NCBI RefSeq assembly: GCF_031846245.1
Contig: NZ_JAVRIC010000017.1
Coordinates: 23,165-87,164, forward strand
Length of the DNA stretch: 64,000 nt
From: Banduia mediterranea
GTDB taxonomy: Bacteria > Pseudomonadota > Gammaproteobacteria > Nevskiales > Nevskiaceae
Direction of reading: 5' to 3'
Under the pieces are notes generated by a model that made no database searches, was not told the origin of the DNA, and was given only the letters and a program-made list of their open reading frames with translations. A program made the translations under genes and the position numbers. Shown in pieces: positions 16,357-25,175 of this stretch; position 1 is the stretch's first letter; each line of letters starts with the position of its first letter.

Positions 16357-17887
16357 GTTCGGCCTCCTCGCGCTGGATGAAGCCGCCGGCCATCCAGCTG
16401 CCGATCTCCTCGATGCTGGTCTCGGCCGGCGTGCGCAGCGGTGACAGTTGTCCGCTGGCGATGACGGCGATCCGGTCGCAGATCGAGAACAGTTCGTCGA
16501 GTTCCTCGGACACCACCAGCACCGCGCCACCGCGGTCGCGCAGGTCGATCAGCGCCTGGCGGATCATTTGCGCGGCGCCCACGTCCACGCCCCAGGTCGG
16601 CTGCGCGGCCAGCATCACCTCGGGTTCGTGACTGATCTCGCGGCCGACGATGAATTTCTGCAGGTTGCCGCCGGACAGGCTGTTGGCGGCTGACTGCGTG
16701 CCGTTGCACTTGACCTTGTAGGCCGCGATCACCTGCTCGGCGAAGGCGCGCGCCGTGCGCATCTTCACCAGCCCGCGACGCACCATGCTCGCGGCGCCGG
16801 TCAGCAGCGCATTGTCGGCGAGGCTCATTTCCGGTACCGCGCCGTGACCGAGCCGGTCCTCGGGGACGAAGGCCAGGCCCAGCGTACGGCGCCGCGCCGG
16901 GTCGGACTGGCCGACCGGCAGGCCGCCGAGCCGGACCTGACCGGCATCCGTGCACGGCGTCTCGCCGGAGATCGCCGCCATCAGTTCGGTCTGGCCGTTA
17001 CCGGAGACGCCGGCGATGCCGATGATCTCGCCGCTGCGCACGCGCAGGTCGATGTTGTGCAGGGACGTGCCGAAGGGGTCGGGCGAGGCCAGTGTCAGAT
17101 TGGTCAGCTCCAGCCGGATGTCGCCGGCTTCGCGCGGCGTCAGCCGGCATTCGGTGAGTTCGTTGCCGATCATCAGCCGCGCCAGACTTGCATTGCTTTG
17201 CGTGGCCGGTGTGGCAGTGCCGCTGACGCGGCCGCCGCGCAGCACCGTGGCGGTGCCGCACAGCTCGCGGATTTCGTCGAGCTTGTGGCTGATGTAGAGA
17301 ATGCTCACGCCTTCGGCCGCGAGCCGGCGCAGGGTCTCGAACAGCACGCGCACCGCCTGCGGCGTCAGCACCGAGGTCGGTTCGTCCATGATCAGCAGGC
17401 GCGGTCGCTGCAACAGGCAGCGCACGATCTCCACGCGCTGGCGCTCGCCCACCGACATGCTGTGCACCAGCCGCTGCGGGTCCACCGGCAGGCCGTAACG
17501 CTGCGAGACCTCGCGAATGCGCTCGCCGAGTTGCGGCAGCGCTTCGCGTTGGTCCAGCGCCAGCGAAATGTTTTCGGCCACGCTCAGGGTTTCGAACAGC
17601 GAAAAGTGCTGGAACACCATGCCGATGCCCAGCGCGCGTGCCGCTTTCGGGTTGGCGATCGTCACCGGCCGGCCTTCCCATTCGATCTGGCCTTCATCGG
17701 GGCGCGTCACGCCGTAGACGATCTTCATCAGCGTGCTCTTGCCGGCGCCGTTCTCGCCCATCAACGCGTGAATCTCGCCGCGCTGCACGCACAGGTCCAC
17801 GCCGTCGTTGGCGACCACGCCGGGATAGCGCTTGGAGATGCCGCGCAATACCAGGCGCGGTGCGTTCAGCTCTGCTTGGCTTGGCAT
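16343..17887 (-). CDS. ABC transporter ATP-binding protein with two nucleotide-binding domains (purine/nucleoside importer)
   Basis: A 514-aa double ATPase of the sugar/nucleoside (Carb/BMP) class. Domain 1 (residues about 10-240) has Walker A GENGAGKST, signature SMSVGERQRVE and Walker B LLIMDEPTSVL. Domain 2 (about 260-510) has a degenerate Walker A (GVSGNGQTE), signature LSGGNLQKF and AAQPTWGVD. Such asymmetric domains are normal in this class. The gene overlaps XdhC upstream (its ATG at 17887 lies inside xdhC) and the permease downstream, so the operon links xanthine oxidation to purine import. Confidence 0.9.
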   Translation of the reverse strand: MPSQAELNAPRLVLRGISKRYPGVVANDGVDLCVQRGEIHALMGENGAGKSTLMKIVYGVTRPDEGQIEWEGRPVTIANPKAARALGIGMVFQHFSLFETLSVAENISLALDQREALPQLGERIREVSQRYGLPVDPQRLVHSMSVGERQRVEIVRCLLQRPRLLIMDEPTSVLTPQAVRVLFETLRRLAAEGVSILYISHKLDEIRELCGTATVLRGGRVSGTATPATQSNASLARLMIGNELTECRLTPREAGDIRLELTNLTLASPDPFGTSLHNIDLRVRSGEIIGIAGVSGNGQTELMAAISGETPCTDAGQVRLGGLPVGQSDPARRRTLGLAFVPEDRLGHGAVPEMSLADNALLTGAASMVRRGLVKMRTARAFAEQVIAAYKVKCNGTQSAANSLSGGNLQKFIVGREISHEPEVMLAAQPTWGVDVGAAQMIRQALIDLRDRGGAVLVVSEELDELFSICDRIAVIASGQLSPLRTPAETSIEEIGSWMAGGFIQREEAERAAA

Positions 17888-18969
17888 ATGTGGCACTGAC
17901 CGGCATTGCAGGGAGACTCGACCGGCTGTGGGGCCGGCGAGGCGCTTGGGTCGGCTGGGGTACTCAGCGTCTGCATGAGCTGTGCGGCCACGCCCACGGC
18001 GATGGCGCCGGGCCATTTGCTGTCGATGCCGGGCACGCCGATCGGGCAGATCAGCCGCGCCAGACGCGCCTCGTCGATGCCGTCGCGACGCAGCCGCGAC
18101 CGGAAGCGCGCGGCCTTGCTGGCCGAGCCGATCAGGCCGAGGTAGCGTGCGTCGTCGCGCTGCAGCAGGGCCAGCACCAGCGCGTAGTCCAGTGCATGAT
18201 CGTGCGTCATGACGATGTGCGCGGCGCCGGGTGGTGCCTCGTGCTGCAGCGCCAGCGGCGCGGTGGCGCGCGGCGTCACCGATTCCGGCAGGTCCGCCGG
18301 AAACACGCCGGGTCGGGCATCGATCCAGCTGACTTGCAGCGGCAGTTCGGCCAGCACACGCACCAGGGCCTGGCCGACGTGGCCGGCGCCGTACAGCCAC
18401 AGCGGCTGGCGGGCATCGTCGAGGCGTTCGAGCAGTTCGGCGCTGTCCTTGGTGGGGTCGCGTTGTAGTGTGACGGGCGTCTGCGCGTCGGCCGACACGA
18501 TGCTGCGGGCTTCGATGCGGTCGCCGCGCAGGGTGCTGCGCAGCCATAGCGGCTTGCCGGTTTCCAGTTCGGTCACGAGTCGTTCGAGCAGCGGGCGGTC
18601 TGCGCCGGCCCAACGTTCCAGCCAGACTTCGACCACGCCGCCGCAGCATTGGCCGAGTTCGATGCCGAGTATCAGTTTCTGCACGCGGGCGTTCGCGTCA
18701 CCGCCCAACAGCTCGCGCGCGGCGCGCAGTGCCTGCCATTCGAGATGGCCACCGCCGACGGTGCCATACAGTGTGTCGCCCGCCAGCAGCATGCAGGCGC
18801 CGGCCTCCCGCGGGGCGGAGCCGCGAACGCCGGCGATCAGCACGCGGACGACGGCCGGGTGGTCACGCAGGCTGGCGAGGGTTTGGCGCGGCCAGCTGTG
18901 CAGCGGACGCAGCCAGTCGCCGGTTGCAATGGACTGCGCGGATTGTGGGGCTGTGTGGAGGCTAAGCAT
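17866..18969 (-). CDS. xdhC: Xanthine dehydrogenase accessory protein XdhC
   Basis: A 367-aa protein. The N-terminal CoxI domain has VRVLIAGVRGSAPREAGACM and GTVGGGHLEWQALR, followed by IELGQCCGGVVEVWLE. The C-terminal Rossmann domain has WLYGAGHVGQALVRVLAELP and YLGLIGSASKAARF. It binds and delivers sulfurated molybdenum cofactor to XdhB, encoded upstream. The extreme C-terminus carries a Cys cluster (CNAGQCHICQAKQS) that is not part of the standard domain and could bind metal or sulfur. The start ATG at 18969 is chosen over a frame reaching 19023, which runs into the repeat. Confidence 0.9.
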   Translation of the reverse strand: MLSLHTAPQSAQSIATGDWLRPLHSWPRQTLASLRDHPAVVRVLIAGVRGSAPREAGACMLLAGDTLYGTVGGGHLEWQALRAARELLGGDANARVQKLILGIELGQCCGGVVEVWLERWAGADRPLLERLVTELETGKPLWLRSTLRGDRIEARSIVSADAQTPVTLQRDPTKDSAELLERLDDARQPLWLYGAGHVGQALVRVLAELPLQVSWIDARPGVFPADLPESVTPRATAPLALQHEAPPGAAHIVMTHDHALDYALVLALLQRDDARYLGLIGSASKAARFRSRLRRDGIDEARLARLICPIGVPGIDSKWPGAIAVGVAAQLMQTLSTPADPSASPAPQPVESPCNAGQCHICQAKQS

Positions 18970-19012
18970 GACTGGCTTGCGCTCGTGTCCACGCGTTTGT
19001 GGCGACCCTGCC

Positions 19013-19103
19013 CGCGTGGGCACGGCCTTTGGCCTTTGCCCTCCCCACGGTCTCGCCGTGTGCCCGGGGCCGTAGGGTGGGCAAAGCGCAGCGTGCCCAC
19101 GCG
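19013..19103. repeat. Inverted pair of GGGTGGGCAAAG-type repeats between xdhB and xdhC
   Basis: An inverted copy (CGCGTGGGCACGGCCTTTGG, then CCTTTGCCCTCCCCACGG, 19013-19050) is followed by a direct copy (GTAGGGTGGGCAAAGCGCAG, then CGTGCCCACGCG, 19072-19103). The pair could fold as two hairpins or one large structure in the transcript between xdhB and xdhC. Confidence 0.85.
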
Positions 19104-19113
19104 TCCGGGCTAT

Positions 19114-21405
19114 TCATCGCGCATCCCCCCGAATCCCCTCCACCGCCCCCAGCACCGCCTCCGCCGTCGCCGGCGCCCGCAGCCTCGGAATCGCGGTGCC
19201 GTCACCACAGGCGGCGACCGCGTCGCGAATCGCGTGCAGCACCGAGATTGCCAGCATCAAGGGTGGCTCGCCGACGGCCTTGGAACGATGAATCGTGTCC
19301 TCGCGATTGGGCTCGTGTTCGAGCAGGCGCACGTCGAAGTGTTCGGGCCATTCGCGCGCGGTCGGGATCTTGTAGGTCGAGGGCGCGTGCGTGCGCAGTT
19401 CTCCGTGCGCGTTCCAGACCAGTTCCTCGGTCGTCAGCCAGCCCATGCCCTGAACGAAACCGCCTTCGATCTGGCCGAGATCGATCGCGGGATTCAGCGA
19501 GCGGCCGACGTCATGCAGGATGTCGGTGCGCAGCAACTGGCTTTCGCCGGTCAGCGTGTCGATCGCGACTTCGGAGACGGCGGCGCCGTAGGCGAAATAG
19601 AAGAACGGCCGGCCGTGCAGGTGCTCGCGGTCCCAATGAATCTTGGGCGTGGCGTAGTAGCCGGTGGCGGACAGTTGCACGCGCGCGTCGTAGGCCAGCG
19701 CAACGAGATTCTTGAAACCGATCGAGTGTTCGCCGAGTTCGACGTGGCCGTCGGCGAAGCGCACCTGCTCGGGTTTCAGGTCCGGCGTGATGCGGCAGGC
19801 GAAGTCGGTGAGGCGTTCGCGCAGGGTGATTGCCGCCGCCTGCGCGGCCTTGCCGTTGAGGTCGGAGCCGCTGGAGGCGGCGGTGGCGGAGGTGTTGGGA
19901 ACCTTGCTGGTGTCGGTACTGCTGAGGCGCACCGCGCCCAGCGGCAGGCCGAGTTCCTGGGCGACCACCTGCGCGACCTTGGTGTACAGGCCCTGGCCCA
20001 TTTCGGTGCCGCCGTGATTGAGCAGCACGCTGCCGTCGGTGTAGATGTGGAGCAGCGCGCCGGCCTGGTTGTAGCGCACGGCGTTGAAGGAGATGCCGAA
20101 CTTCACCGGCGTCAGCGCGATGCCGCGCTTGATGATCGGGTTGGCAGCGTTGAATTCGGCGATCCCGGCTCGACGGCGTTCGTAGCCGCTGCTGGCGGCA
20201 AGCTGATCGGTGATGGTGTCGAGCACATTGTCCTCGACGATCTGGCCGTAGTGGGTTTCGTTGCGCTCGTCGATGCCGTAGTAGTTGCGGCGGCGCACGG
20301 TCAGCGGATCGAGCCGCAGCCTGCGCGCGATCTCGTCGACGATCTGCTCGATGATGAGCATGCCCTGCGGTCCGCCGAAGCCCCTGAAAGCGGTGTTGGA
20401 GACCGTGTTGGTCTTGCACAGATGGCAGACCAGATCGAGATGTTCGAGGAAATAGGCGTTGTCGATGTGGCAGACGGCGCGGTCGTTGACCGGGCTCGAC
20501 AAATCCGCCGAATAACCGCAGCGCGAGGCCATCATCACTTGCAGCGCCTGGATGCGGCCGGTGTCGTCGAAGCCGGCCTCGTAGTCGGCGAGAAAGTCGT
20601 GGCGCTTGCCGGTGAGCAGCATGTCGTCGTCGCGGTCCAGGCGCAGCTTGACCGGGCGGCCGGTCTTGCGCGCCATCACCGCCGCGGCCGCCGCCAGCAG
20701 CGCCGGCTGGCTTTCCTTGCCGCCGAAGCCGCCGCCCATGCGCCGGCATTGCACGTTGATGCGGTGCGAGGGCCAGCCGAGCACGTCGCCGACCATGTGC
20801 TGGACTTCGCTGGGGTGCTGGGTAGAGCTGTGAATCAGGATCGTGTCGTCTTCTTGCGGGATCGCGATTGCGATCTGGCCTTCCAGATAGAAGTGATCCT
20901 GGCCGCCGATGTCGATGCTGCCGTGCAGGCGGTGCGCTGCCTCGGCCAGCGCCTGCGTCGGTTCGCCGCGCAGGATGCGCTTGCTCGGCATCACGTAGCT
21001 TTGCGCGGCCAGCGCCGAGCGAATGTCGAGAATCGCCGGCAGGGTTTCGTAGTCGGCCTGCGCCAGCCGCGCCGCCCTGCGTGCGGCGGTATAGCTGTTG
21101 GCGGCGACCAGGAACAGCGACTGCCCGGCGTATTCGACGAGGTTCTCGGCGAACACCGGATCGTCGGGCTGGATGCCGCCATAGTTGTTGCGGCCGGGAA
21201 TGTCAGCGGCGGTGCAGACCGCGACCACGCCCGGTGCGGCGCGCACCGCGCTCAGGTCCATGTTGAGGATGTGCGCGTGCGCCACCGGGCTGAGGCCGAA
21301 GGCGGCGTGCACGGTGTTGGCCGGCAGATTGATGTCGTCCGCGTAATGCGCGCCGCCGCTGACGTGCAGCTGCGCGCTTTCGTGCGGCGTGGCGCTGCCG
21401 ATCAC
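19114..21405 (-). CDS. xdhB: Xanthine dehydrogenase molybdopterin-binding subunit
   Basis: A 763-aa large subunit. GTAHYADDINLP-like N-terminal sequence (SGGAHYADDINLPANTVHAA), RMGGGFGGKESQPALLAA, RKTGRPVKLRLDRDDDM, FRGFGGPQGMLIIEQ and GEPPLMLAISVLHAIRDAV are xanthine dehydrogenase signatures. The Glu in VGEPPLML is the catalytic-base position of the family. There is no Tat signal, so this is the cytosolic NAD-dependent type. It oxidises hypoxanthine and xanthine to urate together with the 21402-22880 subunit. The start is GTG at 21405, overlapping the xdhA stop (GTGA). Confidence 0.94.
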   Translation of the reverse strand: MIGSATPHESAQLHVSGGAHYADDINLPANTVHAAFGLSPVAHAHILNMDLSAVRAAPGVVAVCTAADIPGRNNYGGIQPDDPVFAENLVEYAGQSLFLVAANSYTAARRAARLAQADYETLPAILDIRSALAAQSYVMPSKRILRGEPTQALAEAAHRLHGSIDIGGQDHFYLEGQIAIAIPQEDDTILIHSSTQHPSEVQHMVGDVLGWPSHRINVQCRRMGGGFGGKESQPALLAAAAAVMARKTGRPVKLRLDRDDDMLLTGKRHDFLADYEAGFDDTGRIQALQVMMASRCGYSADLSSPVNDRAVCHIDNAYFLEHLDLVCHLCKTNTVSNTAFRGFGGPQGMLIIEQIVDEIARRLRLDPLTVRRRNYYGIDERNETHYGQIVEDNVLDTITDQLAASSGYERRRAGIAEFNAANPIIKRGIALTPVKFGISFNAVRYNQAGALLHIYTDGSVLLNHGGTEMGQGLYTKVAQVVAQELGLPLGAVRLSSTDTSKVPNTSATAASSGSDLNGKAAQAAAITLRERLTDFACRITPDLKPEQVRFADGHVELGEHSIGFKNLVALAYDARVQLSATGYYATPKIHWDREHLHGRPFFYFAYGAAVSEVAIDTLTGESQLLRTDILHDVGRSLNPAIDLGQIEGGFVQGMGWLTTEELVWNAHGELRTHAPSTYKIPTAREWPEHFDVRLLEHEPNREDTIHRSKAVGEPPLMLAISVLHAIRDAVAACGDGTAIPRLRAPATAEAVLGAVEGIRGDAR

Positions 21406-22880
21406 AGCTTCACCGCCAGCGTGCGCAACAGCGGCGCATGGCCGCGCAGCGGATGCGCGAGATAGAAGCGGCGCAGCAGATTGCCGGCGCCGCGCAGGCG
21501 GTAGTCGGCGGAGGCGCGCATGTCGCCGATCGGCGCGTAGTCGCGGGCCAGCGCCGCGATCGCCAAATCGGTTGTTGCGTCACTCCAGGGCTGGCCGATC
21601 AAGGCGGCCTCGGCTTCGCGTGCGCGTGCCGGAATCGCGGCCATGCCGCCGTGAGCGATGCGGGCGTCGCGCACCAGGCCATCCTCGACGCGAATGGCGT
21701 AGGCACTACAGACCGCGGAAATGTCCTGATCGAGCCGCTTGGACAGCTTGTAGCTTTCGACCCACACGCCGGCACGCGGCGCCGGAACATGGATCGCCAC
21801 CAGGAATTCGCCGGGCTGCCAGTTCTTCTTCTGATAGCCGAGATAGAAATCTTCCAGCGGCAGGCGGCGCAGGGCATCACCACGGCGCAGCGTGATTTCG
21901 GCGCCGAGCGCGATCAGCACCGGCATCGAGTCGCCGATCGGCGAACCGTTGGCGACGTTGCCACCGAGCGTGCCGGCGTTGCGCACCGGCGGCGAGGCGA
22001 AGCGTTGCGCGACTTCGGCCAGCGTCGGGTAGTGGGCGACGATGGCGGCCCAGGCGTCGGTCAAGGAGACGGCGGCGCCGATATCGAGGCCGGCTTCGGT
22101 CTCGGCAATCGTCCGGAGTTCGGAGACCTCGCCGACATAAACCAGCGCCGGCAGCTCGCGCAGGTGCTTGGTGGCCCACAGGCCGACGTCGGTGCTGCCG
22201 GCAAGAATCGTCGCCTCGGGTTGCTCGATCAGCGCGGCGGCGAGTGTGTCCAGCGTGCGCGGCGCGGCGTAGCCCACCTGTTCGAACGTCGCGTCGCGCT
22301 GGATTTGGCGCAGCGCCTGCACACGCGACGATGCCGTGGTTTCCTCACGCGACCAGTGTGTCGGCCCGGGATAGCCGCCCATGCGGCAGCCGGCGTCGAT
22401 GATCGGCCGGTAGCCGGTGCAGCGACACAGGTTGCCGGACAGGCACTCCACGACCTCGTCGCGCTCGACCGCCGGCTTTTGCAGATACAGCGCGAACAGC
22501 GACATCACGAAGCCCGGCGTGCAGAAGCCGCACTGCGAACCGTGCGCATCGACCATCGCCTGTTGCACCGGGTGCAGCCTGCCGTCGGCGGCGCGCAGGC
22601 CTTCGACCGTGAGCAGTTCCTTGCCGTCGATCGTCGGCAGGAAGCGGATGCAGGCGTTGATCGCGCGATAGCGCACGGCCGCTTCGGAATCGTCGAGTTC
22701 ACCGAGCACCACGGTGCAGGCGCCGCAGTCGCCTTCGGCGCAGCCTTCCTTGGTGCCGCTGAGTCCGGCGTGTTCGCGCAGGTATTGCAGTACCGTGGTC
22801 GTCGCCGGAAGGCCGTCCACGCAGCGCGTTTCGCCATTGAGGACGAAGCGGACGGACTGATCGGCGGCGACCGGAATCAT
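21402..22880 (-). CDS. xdhA: Xanthine dehydrogenase small subunit (2x[2Fe-2S] plus FAD domain)
   Basis: A 492-aa protein. The N-terminal ferredoxin domain has CAEGDCGACTVVLGE. The helical second cluster domain has CGFCTPGFVMSLFALY and CLSGNLCRCTGYRPI. A FAD-binding domain follows (ILAGSTDVGLWATKHLRELP, NAGTLGGNVANGSPIGDSMP). This fused FeS-FAD layout is the XdhA of the bacterial XdhAB heterotetramer. Electrons pass from Mo in XdhB through FeS to FAD and on to NAD. The ATG at 22880 is selected; an open frame upstream is not family-like. It lies 16 bp downstream of the HIU hydrolase gene and overlaps xdhB. Confidence 0.94.
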   Translation of the reverse strand: MIPVAADQSVRFVLNGETRCVDGLPATTTVLQYLREHAGLSGTKEGCAEGDCGACTVVLGELDDSEAAVRYRAINACIRFLPTIDGKELLTVEGLRAADGRLHPVQQAMVDAHGSQCGFCTPGFVMSLFALYLQKPAVERDEVVECLSGNLCRCTGYRPIIDAGCRMGGYPGPTHWSREETTASSRVQALRQIQRDATFEQVGYAAPRTLDTLAAALIEQPEATILAGSTDVGLWATKHLRELPALVYVGEVSELRTIAETEAGLDIGAAVSLTDAWAAIVAHYPTLAEVAQRFASPPVRNAGTLGGNVANGSPIGDSMPVLIALGAEITLRRGDALRRLPLEDFYLGYQKKNWQPGEFLVAIHVPAPRAGVWVESYKLSKRLDQDISAVCSAYAIRVEDGLVRDARIAHGGMAAIPARAREAEAALIGQPWSDATTDLAIAALARDYAPIGDMRASADYRLRGAGNLLRRFYLAHPLRGHAPLLRTLAVKL

Positions 22881-22896
22881 GGTGTGGGTTTCGGCC

Positions 22897-23247
22897 TCAA
22901 CTGCCGCGGTAGGTGGAGTAGCTCCACGGCGAGACCAGCAGCGGCACGTGGTAATGCTGCGTGGGTTCGGCGATGCCGAAGCGCAACACCACCTCATCCA
23001 GAAAAGGCGGTTCGGGCAGGGCCGTGCCCTGGGCGCGAAAGTAATCGGCCACGTCGAACACCAGTTCGTAGCGTCCGGCTTCGAAGGCGGCGGCGTCGAG
23101 CAGTGGCGCGTCGGCGCGGCCGTCCTTGTTGGTTTGTGCGCGCAGCAGCGAGCGACGTCCGCCGTCCAGGCGGAACAGCTCCAGCGTCAGCGCGGCAGCC
23201 GGTCGGCCGCTGGCGGTGTCGAGTACGTGCGTCGTCAGTTTGCCCAT
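22897..23247 (-). CDS. uraH: 5-hydroxyisourate hydrolase (transthyretin-like)
   Basis: A 116-aa protein with the family's N-terminal [14 protein letters not shown] (catalytic His), the central Arg/His region ([20 protein letters not shown]) and the C-terminal [19 protein letters not shown], ending in the diagnostic YRGS tetrapeptide. It hydrolyses 5-hydroxyisourate, the PuuD product, to OHCU, the substrate of the UraD domain at 8058-9809. It is the first gene of the minus-strand purine operon, divergent from the BMP substrate-binding protein gene. There is no signal peptide, so it is cytosolic. Start at 23247, just below GTG/ATG-poor regulatory DNA. Confidence 0.94.
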   Translation of the reverse strand: MGKLTTHVLDTASGRPAAALTLELFRLDGGRRSLLRAQTNKDGRADAPLLDAAAFEAGRYELVFDVADYFRAQGTALPEPPFLDEVVLRFGIAEPTQHYHVPLLVSPWSYSTYRGS

Positions 23248-23340
23248 GGGATTCACTACGGAGTCCGAGCGCCCGAGCCCGCAAGGGCTGTGCCATCGCC
23301 GCAATTGTGGTGCGCCGGCTGTACGCACTGCAACTTTGAA

Positions 23341-23352
23341 ATTGTATGCAAT
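23341..23352. promoter_or_regulatory. Palindrome ATTGTATGCAAT, candidate GntR/FCD operator
   Basis: ATTG/CAAT arms around TATG, next to TAATAT (23355-23360). The size and symmetry match operators of FCD-type GntR regulators, one of which is encoded at 10777-11529. A closely similar palindrome is found at 38599-38614 in front of other purine genes. Confidence 0.45.
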
Positions 23353-23535
23353 CTTAATATCGGATCGTCGCACATCAATGGCGCAGAGTGTGCGCACTCT
23401 TGGCGCATTCCCGTCCGAACAGCACCCGATGGGTGCGGCCGCCGCGGGCGGGAGCCGGTAAAAACGAGGCAAATCGGACCGTCCCGGCAGTGGCACGACC
23501 ATTGCGACGACGCTCGCCGATAGCCGGTCGAGTTC

Positions 23536-23573
23536 ATGGTGTATGCAAAGACGCAGTGCTTTGCGTACGCCAT
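23536..23573. promoter_or_regulatory. Long inverted repeat upstream of the BMP gene
   Basis: ATGGTGTATGCAAAG (23536-23550) and CTTTGCGTACGCCAT (23559-23573) are inverted repeats matching at 13 of 15 positions around an 8-bp spacer. It lies 106 bp upstream of the importer start. It shares the GTATGCAA core with the 23341 and 38590 sites, so it may be an operator or an mRNA leader hairpin. Confidence 0.45.
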
Positions 23574-23679
23574 GCACGAATCAGAGTGGGGACGGGTGGG
23601 GACGGTGCCGCTTCATGTTGAAGCCGTCGAGTCGGTGCCAGGATATTGCCCACACCCTGAAACCAGAAATTGTGAGCGC

Positions 23680-24762
23680 ATGAACAGAATGAAGCGGTTG
23701 GGTTTGAGCTTGATGAGTCTCGCGGCGGGTCTGCTCGTCGCCGGCAGCGCCTGGGCTGCGGACCCGCTGAAGGTGGCGTTTGTCTACGTGGGGCCGGTCG
23801 GCGACGCCGGCTGGACCTATGCGCATGAGCAGGGCCGGCTGGCGCTGGTCGAGGCGCTGGGCGATCAGGTCGACACCACCTATGTCGAAAGCGTGCCGGA
23901 AGGCGCGGACGCAGAACGCGTGATCCGCCAGCTGGCGGCGGACGGCAACCAGCTGATCTTCACCACCTCGTTCGGCTACATGACCGCGACCCACAAGGTC
24001 GCGCGGATGTTCCCGAAAGTCGCTTTCGAACACGCGACCGGCTTCAAGACCGGGCGCAATGTCGGCGTCTACGAAGCGCGCACCTATGAAGGGGCCTACC
24101 TGCTCGGTGTGCTCGCCGGCAGTCTCAGCAAGAGCAACAAGCTGGGTTATGTCGGCTCGTTCCCGATTCCCGAAGTGATTCGCAACATCAATGCGTTCAC
24201 GCTCGGCGCGCAGAGCGTGAATCCGGACATCAAGACCAAGGTCATCTGGGTCAACACCTGGTACGACCCCGGCAAGGAACGCCAGGCGGCCGAAACCCTG
24301 ATCGCGCAGGGCGCGGACGTGATGTGTCAGAACACGGATTCGCCCGCCACGCTGCAGGTGGCGCAGGAAAAAGGCGTGTACGCCTGCGGCTGGGATTCGG
24401 ACATGTCGCGCTTTGCGCCGGACGCGCAGATTTCCGCGGCGATCCTCAACTGGGGGCCGTTCTATATCGAAACCGCGCAATCCGTGATGGACGGCAGCTG
24501 GAAGCCCGCTGACATCAAGGGCGGCATCGCCAACGACATGATCCAGATGGCGCCCTTGCTGCCGGCGATCCCGGAGGATGGCGTGGCGGCGTTCGAGGCC
24601 AGGAAGGCGGCGTTGGCGGATGGATCGTTCGCGCCGTTCCAGGGGCCGCTGCTGGATCAGGGCGGCAAGCTCAAGGTGGCGGAAGACGATGCACTTTCAA
24701 GCGAAGCGCTGATGTCGATGAACTGGTATGTGGCCGGGGTCGAGGGGGCGATCCCCAAATAG
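23680..24762 (+). CDS. BMP family ABC transporter substrate-binding protein (purine/nucleoside importer)
   Basis: A 360-aa periplasmic protein. The signal peptide MNRMKRLGLSLMSLAAGLLV ends at GSAWA. The Med/BMP domain shows VAFVYVGPVGDAGWTYAHEQ, the nucleotide-sugar-like pocket residues, and FEHATGFKTGRNVGVYEART. PnrA/BMP proteins bind purine nucleosides or related ligands. There is no lipobox, so it is soluble. It is divergent from the operon that encodes the matching ATPase and two permeases. The ATG at 23680 is preferred because it begins the signal peptide. Confidence 0.9.
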   Translation: MNRMKRLGLSLMSLAAGLLVAGSAWAADPLKVAFVYVGPVGDAGWTYAHEQGRLALVEALGDQVDTTYVESVPEGADAERVIRQLAADGNQLIFTTSFGYMTATHKVARMFPKVAFEHATGFKTGRNVGVYEARTYEGAYLLGVLAGSLSKSNKLGYVGSFPIPEVIRNINAFTLGAQSVNPDIKTKVIWVNTWYDPGKERQAAETLIAQGADVMCQNTDSPATLQVAQEKGVYACGWDSDMSRFAPDAQISAAILNWGPFYIETAQSVMDGSWKPADIKGGIANDMIQMAPLLPAIPEDGVAAFEARKAALADGSFAPFQGPLLDQGGKLKVAEDDALSSEALMSMNWYVAGVEGAIPK

Positions 24763-25175
24763 CCTTAACGTGAATCACGCGCGCCGTGATGTGCCGACCG
24801 CCCCCGCCCGCTTGCGGGAGCGGTGGGTGGGGGGACGGCCATGCCGCAGGCAGATTCATTTCTGCGGGGTGTCGCTTGCGGCATGGCTGTCAGATCGCAG
24901 AACTCGCGGGCAGGCGTTGATCGGGCTGTCGCCCGACGCATCGCCGGACCCTCAAAAATTGAGTCACCGCGCGGCGCGTCATTCGCTGATTCGGTAGCCA
25001 GGTGTGACTTGGAGGCAGGTATTCGGTAAGCACTGACGCCCCGGAACGAGGTGTCAGCGGCGGTAAGGAGTGGGACCGATGCACGCAGGAGGCGTTGCCG
25101 TTGAGGCGCGCCAGTGCAGATGTCACGGAAATGAAGCTGACAAGTCTTTTCAACTATTTTGGGGACGGGAGTCAC
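24763..25175. other. Intergenic spacer (413 bp) with repeat element before the TonB receptor
   Basis: The left third (24769-24894) is copy B of the repeat seen at 3171-3380. The rest holds the promoter and leader of the receptor gene. A GGGACGGGAG ribosome-binding region precedes the ATG at 25176. Short frames here look like chance. Confidence 0.6.
24769..24894. repeat. Intergenic repeat element, copy B (GTGAATCACGCGCG family)
   Basis: CGTGAATCACGCGCGCCGTG, CGCCCGCTTGCGGGA, ATGCCGCAGGCAGATTCAT and GGCATGGCTGTCAGA occur in the same order as in copy A at 3171-3380, with a shorter middle. It lies immediately after the BMP gene stop, consistent with a 3'-end (BIME/terminator-like) element. Confidence 0.7.

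Larger units (their letters stand above)
23248..23679. other. Divergent regulatory region between uraH-xdh operon and BMP gene
   Basis: A 432-bp spacer without a credible gene. It contains a 12-bp palindrome at 23341 with a TAATAT hexamer just after it, and a long inverted repeat at 23536-23573. It must carry the promoters for the purine operon (leftward) and the importer lipoprotein (rightward). Base composition around 23330-23365 is distinctly AT-rich against the flanks, as expected for a promoter. Confidence 0.7.

Noticed and set aside
18649..21465. Very long plus-strand open frame opposite xdhB and xdhC
   Set aside because: It is the antisense of convincing XDH genes, is His/Arg/Val-rich without any domain, and reflects the GC-rich third-position bias.
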